A stretch of 51,368 bases of DNA from Spirochaetaceae bacterium (GTDB lineage Bacteria; Spirochaetota; Spirochaetia; SZUA-6; Bin103): assembly GCA_028818385.1 (NCBI GenBank), contig JAPPNY010000185.1:1-51368 (forward strand). The letters run 5' to 3'. Below, piece by piece: positions 42,740-51,368 of the stretch; the first letter of the stretch is position 1; each line of letters begins with the position of its first letter. A program made the translations under genes and the position numbers. A model generated the notes under the pieces. The model was given only the letters and a program-made list of their open reading frames with translations. It had not been told where the DNA came from and ran no database searches.

Positions 42740-44422
42740 TCAGGCAGGGTCGCTGCCGTACACCTCCCGCGCGCGCTCGGGGCTGATCAGGCCGGCGCGC
42801 ACATCGCGCTCCAGCCGGTCTGGCTCGCGCTCGGCCGGCGCTCCCCAGCCGCCGCCGCCCGGCGTCTGGACGGTGAGCACGTCGCCGCGGTTCAGCTCAA
42901 TGAACGCCTTGGTCGGCAGCACCCGCACCGTGCCGTCGGCGGCGGTCACGGTGAGCATCGATCCCGTAGCGTTCTCCCCGCCGGCCAGCCCCCAGGGGGT
43001 GAAGCGGCGGCGGTCGGCGCCGACGGTGACCACGGTGCGCTCGCCCAGGCAGCGCAGCTCTCGGACCATGCCGCAGCCGCCGCGCCGGCGGCCGGCGCCC
43101 TCGGTGTCCGGGACGAGTCCGTAGCGCACCACCTCCAGCGGGTAGGTGCGCTCGATCACCTCCACCGGCGCGTTGCGAGTGTTGGTCAGGTGGGTGTGCA
43201 CGCCGTCCTCGCCGTCCAGGTCGTGCATCGCCCCCTGGCCGCCGGCGTAGGTCTCCACGTAGTTGTAGTAGGAGTCGAGGGCGTCGGGACGGTCGTCGAC
43301 GCCCCCGATATTGAGAAGGTTCATCTCTCCCGAGCAGGCGGCGCAGACCCGCTCCGGCACGCACTGCGCCAGCGCCCCCATCAGCACGTCGACCACACGC
43401 TGGTCGGTGAGGATGTTGGCGTTGCCGATGGCCGCCGGGAAGGTGGCGTTCATGACCGTCCCTTCCGGGGCGGTGACGTGTATGGGGCGGTAGGCCCCGG
43501 CCGAGGTGGGCAGGTCGGGGTCGATCACGGCCTTGCAGGTGTAGTAGACGGCGGCGCGCGCGGCGCTCAGCCGCGCGTTCAGGGGGCCGGCGACCTGGGC
43601 ACTGGTGCCGTCGAAGTCGACGGTCAGCTCGTCGCCGTGCACGCGGATCTCGACGGCGATGCGCACCGGGTCGTCGGTGACACCGTCGTCGTCCATGTAG
43701 TCGTGGAACCGGTACACCCCGTCGGGCAGCCCGCGGATGCCGGCGCGCATGCACGCCTCCGCGTGATCGAGGATCGCGGGGATGGCGTCGAGCGCCAGCC
43801 GGCCGTCGCCTGCGTCCAGCAGCTCCGCGACGCGCCGCTCCGCGGTGCGGGCGGTGGCGTACTGGGCCATCAGGTCGCCGCGCACCTCGATCCGGGTGCG
43901 GACGTTCTGCTCGATAAGACGCAGGATCGGCTCCTGCAGCTCGCCGCCGCGCACCAGCGCGGTCGGCGGGATCTGCAGGCCCTCCTGGTAGATCTCGGTC
44001 ACCCCGAACGGCATGCTGCCCGGCGCGTAGCCGCCCATGTCCACGTGGTGGGCGGTGGAAGCCGACAGGGCCACCAGCTCGCCACCGTGGTAGATGGGCG
44101 CCACCAGCGAGAGGTCGGGCAGGTGCCCGGGCCCCTCCGGATAGGGCAGGTTGCTGGCGTACATGTCGCCCGGCTGCATGGTGTCCGGCGGGAACTCGGC
44201 AAGGATCGCTCCGAGCACACCGGGCATGATGCCGAGGTGGAGCGGCGTGCCCACTTCCGCCTGCGCGACGATCGTCCCGTCGGGCGTTGCCAGCGCTACC
44301 GAGCAGTCGCGCCGGTCCTTGATGTTGGTGGAGTAGCTGGCGCGCACCAGGGCTGCGCAACACTCCTCTGCGATCCCCAGCCAGCGGTTGCGCATGATCT
44401 CGAGCGTGATGGGATCGATCAC
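42740..44422 (-). CDS. hyuB: Hydantoinase B / 5-oxoprolinase-type subunit
   Basis: A 560-residue HyuB-family protein starting at GTG 44422, overlapping the HyuA stop (GTGA). Family features: DPITLEIMRNRWLGIAEE, ASYSTNIKDRRDCSVAL, GDMYASNLPYPEGPGHLPD, STAHHVDMGGYAPGS, and the C-terminal LNRGDVLTVQTPGGGGWG. With HyuA it forms an ATP-dependent cyclic amide hydrolase (N-methylhydantoinase, 5-oxoprolinase) or a related carboxylase; which one cannot be told. Confidence 0.95.
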   Translation of the reverse strand: MIDPITLEIMRNRWLGIAEECCAALVRASYSTNIKDRRDCSVALATPDGTIVAQAEVGTPLHLGIMPGVLGAILAEFPPDTMQPGDMYASNLPYPEGPGHLPDLSLVAPIYHGGELVALSASTAHHVDMGGYAPGSMPFGVTEIYQEGLQIPPTALVRGGELQEPILRLIEQNVRTRIEVRGDLMAQYATARTAERRVAELLDAGDGRLALDAIPAILDHAEACMRAGIRGLPDGVYRFHDYMDDDGVTDDPVRIAVEIRVHGDELTVDFDGTSAQVAGPLNARLSAARAAVYYTCKAVIDPDLPTSAGAYRPIHVTAPEGTVMNATFPAAIGNANILTDQRVVDVLMGALAQCVPERVCAACSGEMNLLNIGGVDDRPDALDSYYNYVETYAGGQGAMHDLDGEDGVHTHLTNTRNAPVEVIERTYPLEVVRYGLVPDTEGAGRRRGGCGMVRELRCLGERTVVTVGADRRRFTPWGLAGGENATGSMLTVTAADGTVRVLPTKAFIELNRGDVLTVQTPGGGGWGAPAEREPDRLERDVRAGLISPERAREVYGSDPA

Positions 44423-46437
44423 CGCGATACCACCAGGTGGCCGAAGCGATCCACCACCATCCGGTGATCCGGAGGCACGACCGAGGTGGCGTCGAGCTGC
44501 TCGATGATCGCCGGTCCGTGGATGGAGCAACCCGCTCCCAGGTCGTCGCGGACGTACACCGGCACCTCCCGCTCGACGCCTGCGAAGCGGGCCGCACGCA
44601 TCCGCCGCGGCGCGGGCTCCGCGTGAGCCGCCGGCACCGTGGGCAGCTCCAGAGGATGCAGGTCGTGCTCGACCGCGACCCAGGCGCTGGCCACCTCCAC
44701 CGGGTGGTCGTCGCGCCGGTAGCCGTAGCGCTGGTCGTGCAGCGCGTGGAACCGGTCGCCCAGCTTCTCCAGCGCCGGAAGCTCGGCGCCGACCGGCACC
44801 GACAGCTCGTAACGCTGGCCCAGGTAGCGCTGCCCGACCGCGCGGCTGACGGCCGGCGCGACGCCGTTGTGCGCGCGGAGTTGCGCGCGCCCCTCCGCTT
44901 CCAGGTCGCCCAGCACGGCGCTCAGCTCCTCCACGGCCGTGGCGTCCAGCCGGCGCACCAGCGTGCGGGTGCGGTCCTCGCGCAGGTTGGTCATCAGCAG
45001 CCCGAGCGCGGAGTGCACGCCGGGGGCGATCGGGATCACGGTCTCGGCGACGCCCAACTCGGCTGCCAGCTCCGCGCCGTGCATGGGACCGGCGCCGCCG
45101 AACGGACAGAGCGCGAACCGGCGCGGATCGTGGCCGCGCTCGATGGTCAGCTTGCGGATGGCGGCGGTCATGGTGGCGTTGATCACGCGCACGATCCCCT
45201 CGGCTGCCTCGGCGACGTCCAGGCCGAGCGGCGCGGCGACGCGGTCGTGGATCGCGCGCTCGGCCGCCTCCCGGTCCAGGGTCATGCCACCGCCCAGCAG
45301 TGTCCGGGTCCCCAGCCGGCCAAGCACCAGGTCGGCGTCGGTAACCGTCGGCTCGCTGCCGCCGGTGCCGTAGCAGGCCGGTCCCGGGACGGCGCCGGCC
45401 GAACGCGGCCCCACGCGCAGGGCGTTGCCGGCGTCCAGCCAGGCGATGCTCCCGCCGCCGGCGCCCACGGTGTGCAGGTCCAGCATCGGCACGCCCAGGG
45501 CAAGGCCGCCCATCTCCGTGTCGCGGGCGAACGGGATGTCGCCGTCCTGGATGACGCCGACGTCGAAGCTGGTGCCGCCCATGTCGCAGGTGATCAGGTC
45601 GGCGGCCCCGCGCGCCCGCGCCACGGCGGCGCCCGCGACCACGCCGCCGGCAGGCCCGGAGAGCACCGTCTCCACGCAGCGGCGCGCGGCCGACTCGGCG
45701 GTCATCACTCCGCCGTTGGACTTCATCACGTACAGCGGCGCCGTGAAGCCGGCCTCGCGCAGCCCTGCGCCCAGCCGGGTGACGTAGCGCTCGATCCCCG
45801 GCTGCACGAAGGCGTTCATCACGCAGGTGCTGAACCGCTCGAACTCGCCGTGCTCGCCCATCAGCTCGTGCGACAGGCTGACGGCGACACCCGGCAGCCG
45901 GCGCGCCACCTCCTCGCCTATCTCCCGTTCGTGGAGGGGATTGGTGTAGCTGTGCAGCAGCCCGACGGCGACCGCCTGCACGCCCGCATCACGGATGGCG
46001 TCGATCACGGCGGCCAGATCCGAGCGATCCACGGGCGTCTGCACCGTGCCGTCGAAGCGCATGCGCCCGCGCACCTCGAAGCGCAGCTCGCGCGGCACCA
46101 GCGGCGCGGTGCGGCGGGCGCGCAGGTCGTACATGAGCGGCCGCGACTGGCGCTGGATGTGCAGCACGTCCCGGAACCCGGCGGTGGTGATCAGCGCGAC
46201 CCGCGCCCCGGCGCGCTGCAGCACTTGGTTGGTGGCGACCGTCGTGCCGTGGATGAGCATCGCCACGTCGGCCGGCTGCGCCTCGGCCCGCTCGGCGGCT
46301 CCCAGCGCGCCGCTGACGATGCCCGCCGCCGGGTCGTCCGGTGTCGAGCCGACCTTGTGGAACACAAGGCGGCTGCGTTCCGGGTCGAAGGCGACCACGT
46401 CCGTGAACGTGCCGCCGGAATCTACGCCGACGCGCAT
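44419..46437 (-). CDS. hyuA: Hydantoinase A / 5-oxoprolinase-type subunit
   Basis: A 672-residue HyuA-family ATPase subunit. The ATG at 46437 gives MRVGVDSGGTFTDVV, the standard N-terminal phosphate-binding motif of the actin-like fold. Further motifs: HGTTVATNQVLQR, ITTAGFRDVLHIQRQ, LSHELMGEHGEFERF, VMKSNGGVMT, LSGPAGGVV, CDMGGTSFDVG and FGGAGPMHGAELA. The start lies 16 nt inside the end of the aminotransferase gene, so the three genes are coupled. Confidence 0.95.
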   Translation of the reverse strand: MRVGVDSGGTFTDVVAFDPERSRLVFHKVGSTPDDPAAGIVSGALGAAERAEAQPADVAMLIHGTTVATNQVLQRAGARVALITTAGFRDVLHIQRQSRPLMYDLRARRTAPLVPRELRFEVRGRMRFDGTVQTPVDRSDLAAVIDAIRDAGVQAVAVGLLHSYTNPLHEREIGEEVARRLPGVAVSLSHELMGEHGEFERFSTCVMNAFVQPGIERYVTRLGAGLREAGFTAPLYVMKSNGGVMTAESAARRCVETVLSGPAGGVVAGAAVARARGAADLITCDMGGTSFDVGVIQDGDIPFARDTEMGGLALGVPMLDLHTVGAGGGSIAWLDAGNALRVGPRSAGAVPGPACYGTGGSEPTVTDADLVLGRLGTRTLLGGGMTLDREAAERAIHDRVAAPLGLDVAEAAEGIVRVINATMTAAIRKLTIERGHDPRRFALCPFGGAGPMHGAELAAELGVAETVIPIAPGVHSALGLLMTNLREDRTRTLVRRLDATAVEELSAVLGDLEAEGRAQLRAHNGVAPAVSRAVGQRYLGQRYELSVPVGAELPALEKLGDRFHALHDQRYGYRRDDHPVEVASAWVAVEHDLHPLELPTVPAAHAEPAPRRMRAARFAGVEREVPVYVRDDLGAGCSIHGPAIIEQLDATSVVPPDHRMVVDRFGHLVVSR

Positions 46438-47792
46438 GCATCTTCCGCGAGCCGGAGGCTTGCCTCGATGACGTCCATGGCTTCGTCGATCTGCGCCTCG
46501 GTGACGGTGATCGGCGGCATGAAGCGCAGGACGTGGGAGCCCGAGATCTCCATGAAACGCCGACTCAGCGGGTTTTCGTCTTGCACCATCGGAACGATCG
46601 GCAGCCACAGGCCGTGCTCGTAGCAATAGTTGGTCGCCATGGCAGCAGCGGGGAAATTGGGCTCGCGGCTCTTCTTGTCGGTCACCAGCTCCAGGCCCAG
46701 ACACAGGCCGAGGCCGCGGGCTTCGCCGACGATGGCCAGTTCGCTCTCCAGCGCCTTGAGCTTGTCCATGAAGTAGCCGCCTACCCGCCGGGCGTTCTCC
46801 ACGAGATCATCGCGGTCGACGATCTCGAGATTCGCCAGGCCGGTGGCGCAGAGCAGCGGATCTCCGGCGTGGGACGAGAACGGCATGAACCCCCGTTCCA
46901 CTGCCGCATCGGCGATCTCGGCGCTGGTGAGGACCGCGCACAGGGGCACGCCGCCGCCGAGCCCCTTCGAGCAGGTGACGAGGTCGGGCACGAAGTCGAA
47001 GTGCTCGAAGGCAAACCATCGGCCTGTCCGGCCGAAGCAGGTCAGCGCTTCATCCGCCACCATCAGAATGTCCCGGCTCCGGCAGATCTCGACCATCCGG
47101 CGTATCCACTCCCGGGAGGGCACGATCTGTCCGGCAGCGCTCATCAGCGGCTCGAAGAAGAACGCCGCCGGCCGGCCGGAGGTCGCGGTGTCGAGGACGT
47201 ACTCCGCCGCATCGGCGCAGCCCAGGTTGCAGCAGGCCTCATCGCGGCAGAACTGGCAGCGATAGGCGTAGGGCGGCGGGACGAACGCGGCGCCCGTGGG
47301 CATGGGACCGTATCCCTCGCGCAGCATGCCGCCCCGCCCGGTGATGGATGCGCTGCCGTACGACTGCCCGTGGTAGCCGCGCATGAGCGCGATCACCTCG
47401 AAACGGCCCGTGTACTTCCTGACCAGGCGCAGCGCCATCTCGTTCGATTCGGAACCCGTGCACGCGAAGAAGGACTTCTGCAGCGGATCCGGTGCGATCT
47501 CGGCCATCTTCTTCGCCAACAGCACCTCTGACGGCGCTATGAAGGTGCTTCCGATCTGAACGATCTTCCGTGCCTGGTCGCACAGCGCCTGCACGTACTC
47601 CGGGTGGGAGTGGCCGAGCGTCACGCAGAGCTGACCGGACTGAAAGTCGATGAACCGCCGGCCCTCCACGTCCCACAGGTAGATTCCCTCGCCACGCTCG
47701 GGCACCAGCGGAGCGGTCCGCATCGGATGCCGAAGGAGATACCGATTGCCAAGCTCGAGCCAACCCTGGTTGGTGGTGGGTAACGGCGTCAT
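46422..47792 (-). CDS. Class-III aminotransferase (PLP-dependent)
   Basis: A 456-residue fold-type I PLP enzyme. ATG 47792 follows AGGAGG. Motifs: GSESNEMALRLVRKYTG for phosphate binding, GYHGQSYGS, ADEALTCFGRTGRW with the Asp that contacts the pyridine nitrogen, and the Schiff-base Lys in VTCSKGLGGG. A Cys-rich insertion (YRCQFCRDEACCNLGCADAAE) follows the GPMPTGAAFVPPP loop, as in the dialkylglycine decarboxylase and alanine-glyoxylate aminotransferase-2-like branch, though with more Cys than usual. It may supply or remove an amine related to the HyuAB substrate. Confidence 0.93.
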   Translation of the reverse strand: MTPLPTTNQGWLELGNRYLLRHPMRTAPLVPERGEGIYLWDVEGRRFIDFQSGQLCVTLGHSHPEYVQALCDQARKIVQIGSTFIAPSEVLLAKKMAEIAPDPLQKSFFACTGSESNEMALRLVRKYTGRFEVIALMRGYHGQSYGSASITGRGGMLREGYGPMPTGAAFVPPPYAYRCQFCRDEACCNLGCADAAEYVLDTATSGRPAAFFFEPLMSAAGQIVPSREWIRRMVEICRSRDILMVADEALTCFGRTGRWFAFEHFDFVPDLVTCSKGLGGGVPLCAVLTSAEIADAAVERGFMPFSSHAGDPLLCATGLANLEIVDRDDLVENARRVGGYFMDKLKALESELAIVGEARGLGLCLGLELVTDKKSREPNFPAAAMATNYCYEHGLWLPIVPMVQDENPLSRRFMEISGSHVLRFMPPITVTEAQIDEAMDVIEASLRLAEDACASA

Positions 47793-47816
47793 GAAAACCT
47801 CCTGCGTCGAATCCGG

Positions 47817-49280
47817 CTACCGCGCGTACGCGGGCGGCTCGTGGGTGTGGGACTGCGCGGTCGCGTCGTCCAGCTCGCCTCCGCGCATGAAGTCGTCCTC
47901 GCGTCCCTGGTCGGCCAGCAGCGCCTTCAGCCGCTCCTCCAGCGCCAGCGACCGCGGGTCGTCACCGTAGCGGTTGCGACACTCGGTCGGGTCGTCCTGC
48001 AGGTCGTAGTATTCCTTCACGCCCATCCGGTAGTGCCAGATGAACTTCCCGGTGTGGTCGAGCAGGAAGTGGCCGTACTCCAGGTGCTCGCCGTGCAGAT
48101 GGCCGCGGTCGAGGCGGTCCGCCTCGCCTGAAATCAGCGGCATCAGCGACGCTCCGTCGCAGCGCTCCGGGATCGGCAGGCCGCACGCGTCCAGCACAGT
48201 GGGCATCAGGTCGGCCAGCCCGACGGTCGCGTCGGGATAGATGCGGTTGGTCGGCAGCGGCATCTCCTGAGGGAAGCTGAGGACGAACGGCACGCGGATG
48301 GAGCCCTCGTATCCCACCGACTTCGCCCACCAGTGGTGATCGCCGAGCATCTCGCCATGGTCGGCGACGAAGGCGAAGATGGTGTTGCGCACCATCAGGG
48401 AGCGCCACAGGTGGTAGGCCAGGCGGGTGATCTGGGCGTCGATCTGGTCGATCAGCCCGTAGTAGGCGGCGCGCGCGCGGCGCAGATCCCTGGCCTTGAG
48501 CTGGAAGACCTCGCCCTCGGGGAGCGGCCCGCGCGTGCCGGCCACGAACGGGCTGGGCGCGCTGACGTAGCCGGCGGCATCCCCGATCACGGGCATCGGC
48601 AGATCGGGATCGCCGTAGTAGTGGTCGAAGAAGTGCGCCGGCGGGTCCCACGGCGGATGCGGCTTGCTGAAGGAGACGTACAGGAAGAACGGTTGGTCGC
48701 GGCCATACGTCCGGACGTGGTCCTCCATCACCCGGATCGCCTCGGTGGCGGTCCAGGTGGTGACGTGCAGCTCCGGCGGCAGCACGCTGGCGCGTCCGTG
48801 GTAGCTGTTGTTGGTGACGCCCGCGCCGAACAGGCCGAAGTCGCCCCAGCCCGCCTCGGCGAGCATGGACAGGTAGTCGTCGCGGTAGCCGGGGCTCAGG
48901 AAGCGGCCCTCCTCATGCGTGCGCAGCAGGTCGAAGCCGTGGCGGGCGTCCTGCGGATAGACGTGCCGCTTGCCGATGCCGTAGGTCCGGTAGCCGTTGC
49001 GCTGGAAGACCCGGCACAGGGTGTCGGGCTCCGGCCACGGCTCCAGGTCGTCGAACCCGGTCATGCCGTGCGTCACCGGCCACTGCCCGCTGAACAGCGT
49101 GCGCCGCGCGCCCACGCACGACGGCAGCTCGGTGACCGCGCGCGGGAAGTAGTGGCCGCTGGCGGCCATGGCATCGATGCCCGGCGTGTGGATCACCGGG
49201 TCGCCGGCGACGCCGAGCACGTCGCCGCGCCACTGGTCGGCCGAGATCAGGACGAGGTTGGGGCGTGCCGGAGCGTTCAC
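47817..49280 (-). CDS. Sulfatase (alkaline-phosphatase superfamily) with atypical maturation motif
   Basis: A 487-residue type-I sulfatase. GTG 49280 overlaps the exporter stop (GTGA). Features: NLVLISADQWRGD with the first metal Asp, the formylglycine Cys at residue 55 in ELPSCVGARRTLFSGQ, GIGKRHVYPQ, SFSKPHPPWDPP, and the metal site ADHGEMLGDHHWW with K after A. The maturation motif is C-V-G-A-R where C/S-x-[P/A]-x-R is normal (codon of C55 at 49116-49118). It has no signal peptide, so sulfate ester cleavage would be cytoplasmic. Could also be a phosphonate or choline-sulfate-type hydrolase. Confidence 0.9.
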   Translation of the reverse strand: MNAPARPNLVLISADQWRGDVLGVAGDPVIHTPGIDAMAASGHYFPRAVTELPSCVGARRTLFSGQWPVTHGMTGFDDLEPWPEPDTLCRVFQRNGYRTYGIGKRHVYPQDARHGFDLLRTHEEGRFLSPGYRDDYLSMLAEAGWGDFGLFGAGVTNNSYHGRASVLPPELHVTTWTATEAIRVMEDHVRTYGRDQPFFLYVSFSKPHPPWDPPAHFFDHYYGDPDLPMPVIGDAAGYVSAPSPFVAGTRGPLPEGEVFQLKARDLRRARAAYYGLIDQIDAQITRLAYHLWRSLMVRNTIFAFVADHGEMLGDHHWWAKSVGYEGSIRVPFVLSFPQEMPLPTNRIYPDATVGLADLMPTVLDACGLPIPERCDGASLMPLISGEADRLDRGHLHGEHLEYGHFLLDHTGKFIWHYRMGVKEYYDLQDDPTECRNRYGDDPRSLALEERLKALLADQGREDDFMRGGELDDATAQSHTHEPPAYAR

Positions 49281-51124
49281 TCCTGCTCCGGTTCCTCGTC
49301 CTGTTCGGCAGGCGGATCGGTGTAGCGGCTGGCCTGCAGGCGGAACATCTCGGCGTAGCGGCCGTTGTGCTCCATCAGGCTTGCGTGATCGCCGTCCTCG
49401 ACGATCTCCCCTTCATGGAGCACGAGAATACGGTCGGCGCTGCGCACTGTCGAGAAACGGTGCGAGATGATGATCGTGGTGCGCCCGCGGCTCTCCGCCA
49501 GGATGTGGTCGAACAACTCGTGCTCGGCACGCGCGTCCAGCGCGGCGGTGGGCTCGTCCAGGATCAGCACCGCCCCATCGCGAAAGAACGCCCGCGCCAG
49601 CGCCAGCTTCTGCCACTGTCCGCCCGACAGGTCCGTGCCTTCACCCAGCGTGCGGCCCAGCATGGTGTCGAGCCCGCTCGGCAACTGCTCGACCATCTCC
49701 TGCGCGGCGGCGCCGCGGATGGCGTCCATGATCGCTTCCGTATCGTCCAGCCGCTCGATGTCGCCGAAGCCGACGTTCTCGCGGGCGGTGAGGTGGAACT
49801 CGACATGGTCCTGGAACGCCACCCCGAAGAGCTTCCGCAACCCGGAGACGTCGTAGTCGCGGTAATCGACGCCGTCGATCTCGATGCTGCCGCCCGTCGG
49901 GTCATAGAGGCGCGTGAGCAGCTTGACCAGCGTGGTCTTGCCGGCCCCGTTCTCGCCCACGATCGCCACCCGCTCGCCGGCGCGCAGCCGAAGGTCGAGG
50001 TTCCGGAGCACGGGCCGTTCGGTGCCCGGGTATTCGAACGACACGCCGGTCAGATCGATGCCATCGGTCACAGAGGTCGGCACAGCCACCTGCCGCTCGG
50101 CTGGTCGTAGCGAGCCGGCGTAATCCCCGGGGTCGAGGTCGATGAAGTCGAAGTAGCTCTGCGCGTACAGCCGGCTCTCGATCACCATTCCCGCGCCTCG
50201 GGCGGAGTCCTGGAGCTGAGCCCGCGCTCTTTCGGCCGACTGGAACACCATCACCAGCGTACCGAGCGCAAGCGCGCCACGCACCGCATCGGCCGCGGCC
50301 CAGGTCCAGATAGCCACCGTCCCGGCCACGGACAGCAGTCCCAACAGGCCCAGGCCGCGGATCTCGACACCCAGGATGCGCCGCTCCTGCCGGTACAAAT
50401 CGACCTGAGCCCGGCCGAAACGCTTTAGCAGTGAGGCTCCAAGCCCGAACAGGCGGGTCTCCTTGGCCGGCTCACGGTCGGCGAGCAGCGACTCGAAGTA
50501 CGAGCACAGCCGACGAATCGGGGCTTGGTCATTCCACATCCTGTACAGGCGACTGTTGACACGACTCCGGAACAGAAGCTCCGGTATCACGGTAGCGCTC
50601 AGGATGAGCACGGCCCACGGCGTGAATGTTGCCAGCAGCCCCAACACCGAGACCAACGTGATCCATGAACGCACCGAGAACACCAGAGCTATCGGCAGAT
50701 CGCCGACATGGCGGCAATCCCGTTTGGCTATCGACAGCTTGTCGTAGAACCGCTGATCGTCGAAGAGCGCCAAGTCGAGCGCCGACGCCTTGCGGAGAAG
50801 CTGGCCCTGCACATGACGCTCAAGCTTCAACATGAAGAGCCGTCCGAGTGAGTCCCCGACTGGTCCCATCACTCCGCCCAGCAACCACAGCACCGCCATC
50901 GCGGCTACGGGAAACGCGAGCGCCTCCAGCCCCTCAACGGCCGACCCCGATCCGACCACGTCCGAGACCAGATCGACGGTCGTCGCCAGTAGCAGTATCT
51001 GTAGAGGCACCACCAACGCGGCTACGACCGACGACAACATGCTGCCAAGGAACAGCACCTTCCCGGCGCCCCAGCACAGAGCGATCCCGCGCGCGACGAA
51101 GCGCGCGAACGTTACCACCTTCAT
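49277..51124 (-). CDS. ABC exporter-type fused permease/ATPase (half-transporter)
   Basis: A 615-residue type-IV ABC half-transporter. ATG 51124 follows GGAGGG; a GTG at 51136 lies before that site. The first ~330 residues form a six-helix membrane domain (hydrophobic blocks near 18-55, 60-90, 145-185 and 245-285). The ATPase has Walker A GENGAGKTT, Q-loop AFQDHVEFHLT, signature LSGGQWQK, Walker B VLILDEPTAALD and switch ISHRFST. It would act as a homodimer unless a partner lies beyond the window. First gene of the long minus-strand train; coupled to the sulfatase. Substrate unknown. Confidence 0.93.
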   Translation of the reverse strand: MKVVTFARFVARGIALCWGAGKVLFLGSMLSSVVAALVVPLQILLLATTVDLVSDVVGSGSAVEGLEALAFPVAAMAVLWLLGGVMGPVGDSLGRLFMLKLERHVQGQLLRKASALDLALFDDQRFYDKLSIAKRDCRHVGDLPIALVFSVRSWITLVSVLGLLATFTPWAVLILSATVIPELLFRSRVNSRLYRMWNDQAPIRRLCSYFESLLADREPAKETRLFGLGASLLKRFGRAQVDLYRQERRILGVEIRGLGLLGLLSVAGTVAIWTWAAADAVRGALALGTLVMVFQSAERARAQLQDSARGAGMVIESRLYAQSYFDFIDLDPGDYAGSLRPAERQVAVPTSVTDGIDLTGVSFEYPGTERPVLRNLDLRLRAGERVAIVGENGAGKTTLVKLLTRLYDPTGGSIEIDGVDYRDYDVSGLRKLFGVAFQDHVEFHLTARENVGFGDIERLDDTEAIMDAIRGAAAQEMVEQLPSGLDTMLGRTLGEGTDLSGGQWQKLALARAFFRDGAVLILDEPTAALDARAEHELFDHILAESRGRTTIIISHRFSTVRSADRILVLHEGEIVEDGDHASLMEHNGRYAEMFRLQASRYTDPPAEQDEEPEQE

Positions 51125-51368
51125 CGTGCCCTCCACGGACTCCCGCGGGCATAAGGTACGGCGGCTGCGCCAGTTGGACGAACGGCCTCCTGCGCGTCCG
51201 CTGCCTCACACGCCCATCAATTCAGCAATGGCTGCAGGGATTGCTTGAGGACGAGGTGACACACCTGTTGACAGGACCTCCAAGCCTTTGCTCAAGCTGG
51301 ATCGAGGAGAACCGATGTAAGCGTCCGCTGAACCCCACCTTACGAGGGCTGAAGTAGCAAGCGATCGT
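51125..51368. other. Right-edge non-coding stretch with a possible transposase scrap
   Basis: There is no complete gene. A plus-strand frame ending at 51357 reads QWLQGLLEDEVTHLL at about 51224-51270, faintly like mutator-type transposase sequence, but it is short. The exporter promoter should lie here; I see no strong -35/-10 pair. Confidence 0.3.

Noticed and set aside
51180..51357. Possible mutator-type transposase fragment at the right edge
   Set aside because: Only about 15 residues (QWLQGLLEDEVTHLL) look transposase-like, and the flanking translation is low quality; no inverted repeats were seen.
1..51368. CRISPR arrays, tRNA or rRNA genes, prophage or intact insertion sequence
   Set aside because: Looked for and not seen; the only regular repeats are the coding heptad repeats at 33944-34134 and the tandem binding-protein units.

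Overview
This is a GC-rich, densely coding bacterial stretch. No gap between genes exceeds about 250 bases, and no rRNA, tRNA, CRISPR array or intact mobile element was seen. The substrate-binding proteins at 7989-14338 have Sec signal peptides, two of them followed by a short acidic or Gly/Ala-rich linker, a style common in spirochaetes. A free-living or host-associated spirochaete-like bacterium is my best guess, but it is inference and weakly held. The gene content (oligopeptide/oligosaccharide ABC importers, glycosidase-like barrels, a sulfatase, hydantoinase A/B, a phytanoyl-CoA-dioxygenase-like enzyme) points to a heterotroph feeding on complex, possibly sulfated, organic matter.

Region 1 (1-8 kb): a propeller-like protein translationally coupled to a glycosidase-like barrel, a small membrane protein, a PhyH-family oxygenase, an exported nucleosidase-like protein, a vapBC/fitAB toxin-antitoxin pair with a visible operator, a remnant of another VapC-like toxin, and an AAA/DUF4143 ATPase.

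Region 2 (8-28 kb): a putative carbohydrate-catabolism locus. On the minus strand lie an amidohydrolase (fuconolactonase-like), an unusual transaldolase/aldolase-family protein, two permeases and three tandem paralogous substrate-binding proteins, each with its own conserved 3' terminator. On the plus strand lie two more glycosidase-like barrels and the two ATPases that the minus-strand transporter lacks. A further barrel and a CehA/McbA-type PHP metallohydrolase form a second minus-strand unit. Together this is one ABC importer split across two strands plus four members of an uncharacterised TIM-barrel family.

Region 3 (28.2-33.8 kb): a tightly coupled alpha-aminoadipate-type operon (homocitrate synthase, homoaconitase large and small subunits, homoisocitrate dehydrogenase), followed by an exported FG-GAP/ASPIC-UnbV protein.

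Region 4 (33.8-36.3 kb): a membrane-anchored coiled-coil protein built on 21-bp repeats, and an argininosuccinate synthase fused in frame to a Nudix hydrolase, with an AT-rich upstream region.

Region 5 (36.3-51.1 kb): a long minus-strand gene train. In transcription order it holds an ABC exporter-type half-transporter, a sulfatase, a class-III aminotransferase, hydantoinase A and B, a polysaccharide deacetylase, and a complete second Opp/Dpp-type importer (binding protein, permeases B and C, ATPases D and F). No transcription factor is encoded in the window apart from the antitoxin.
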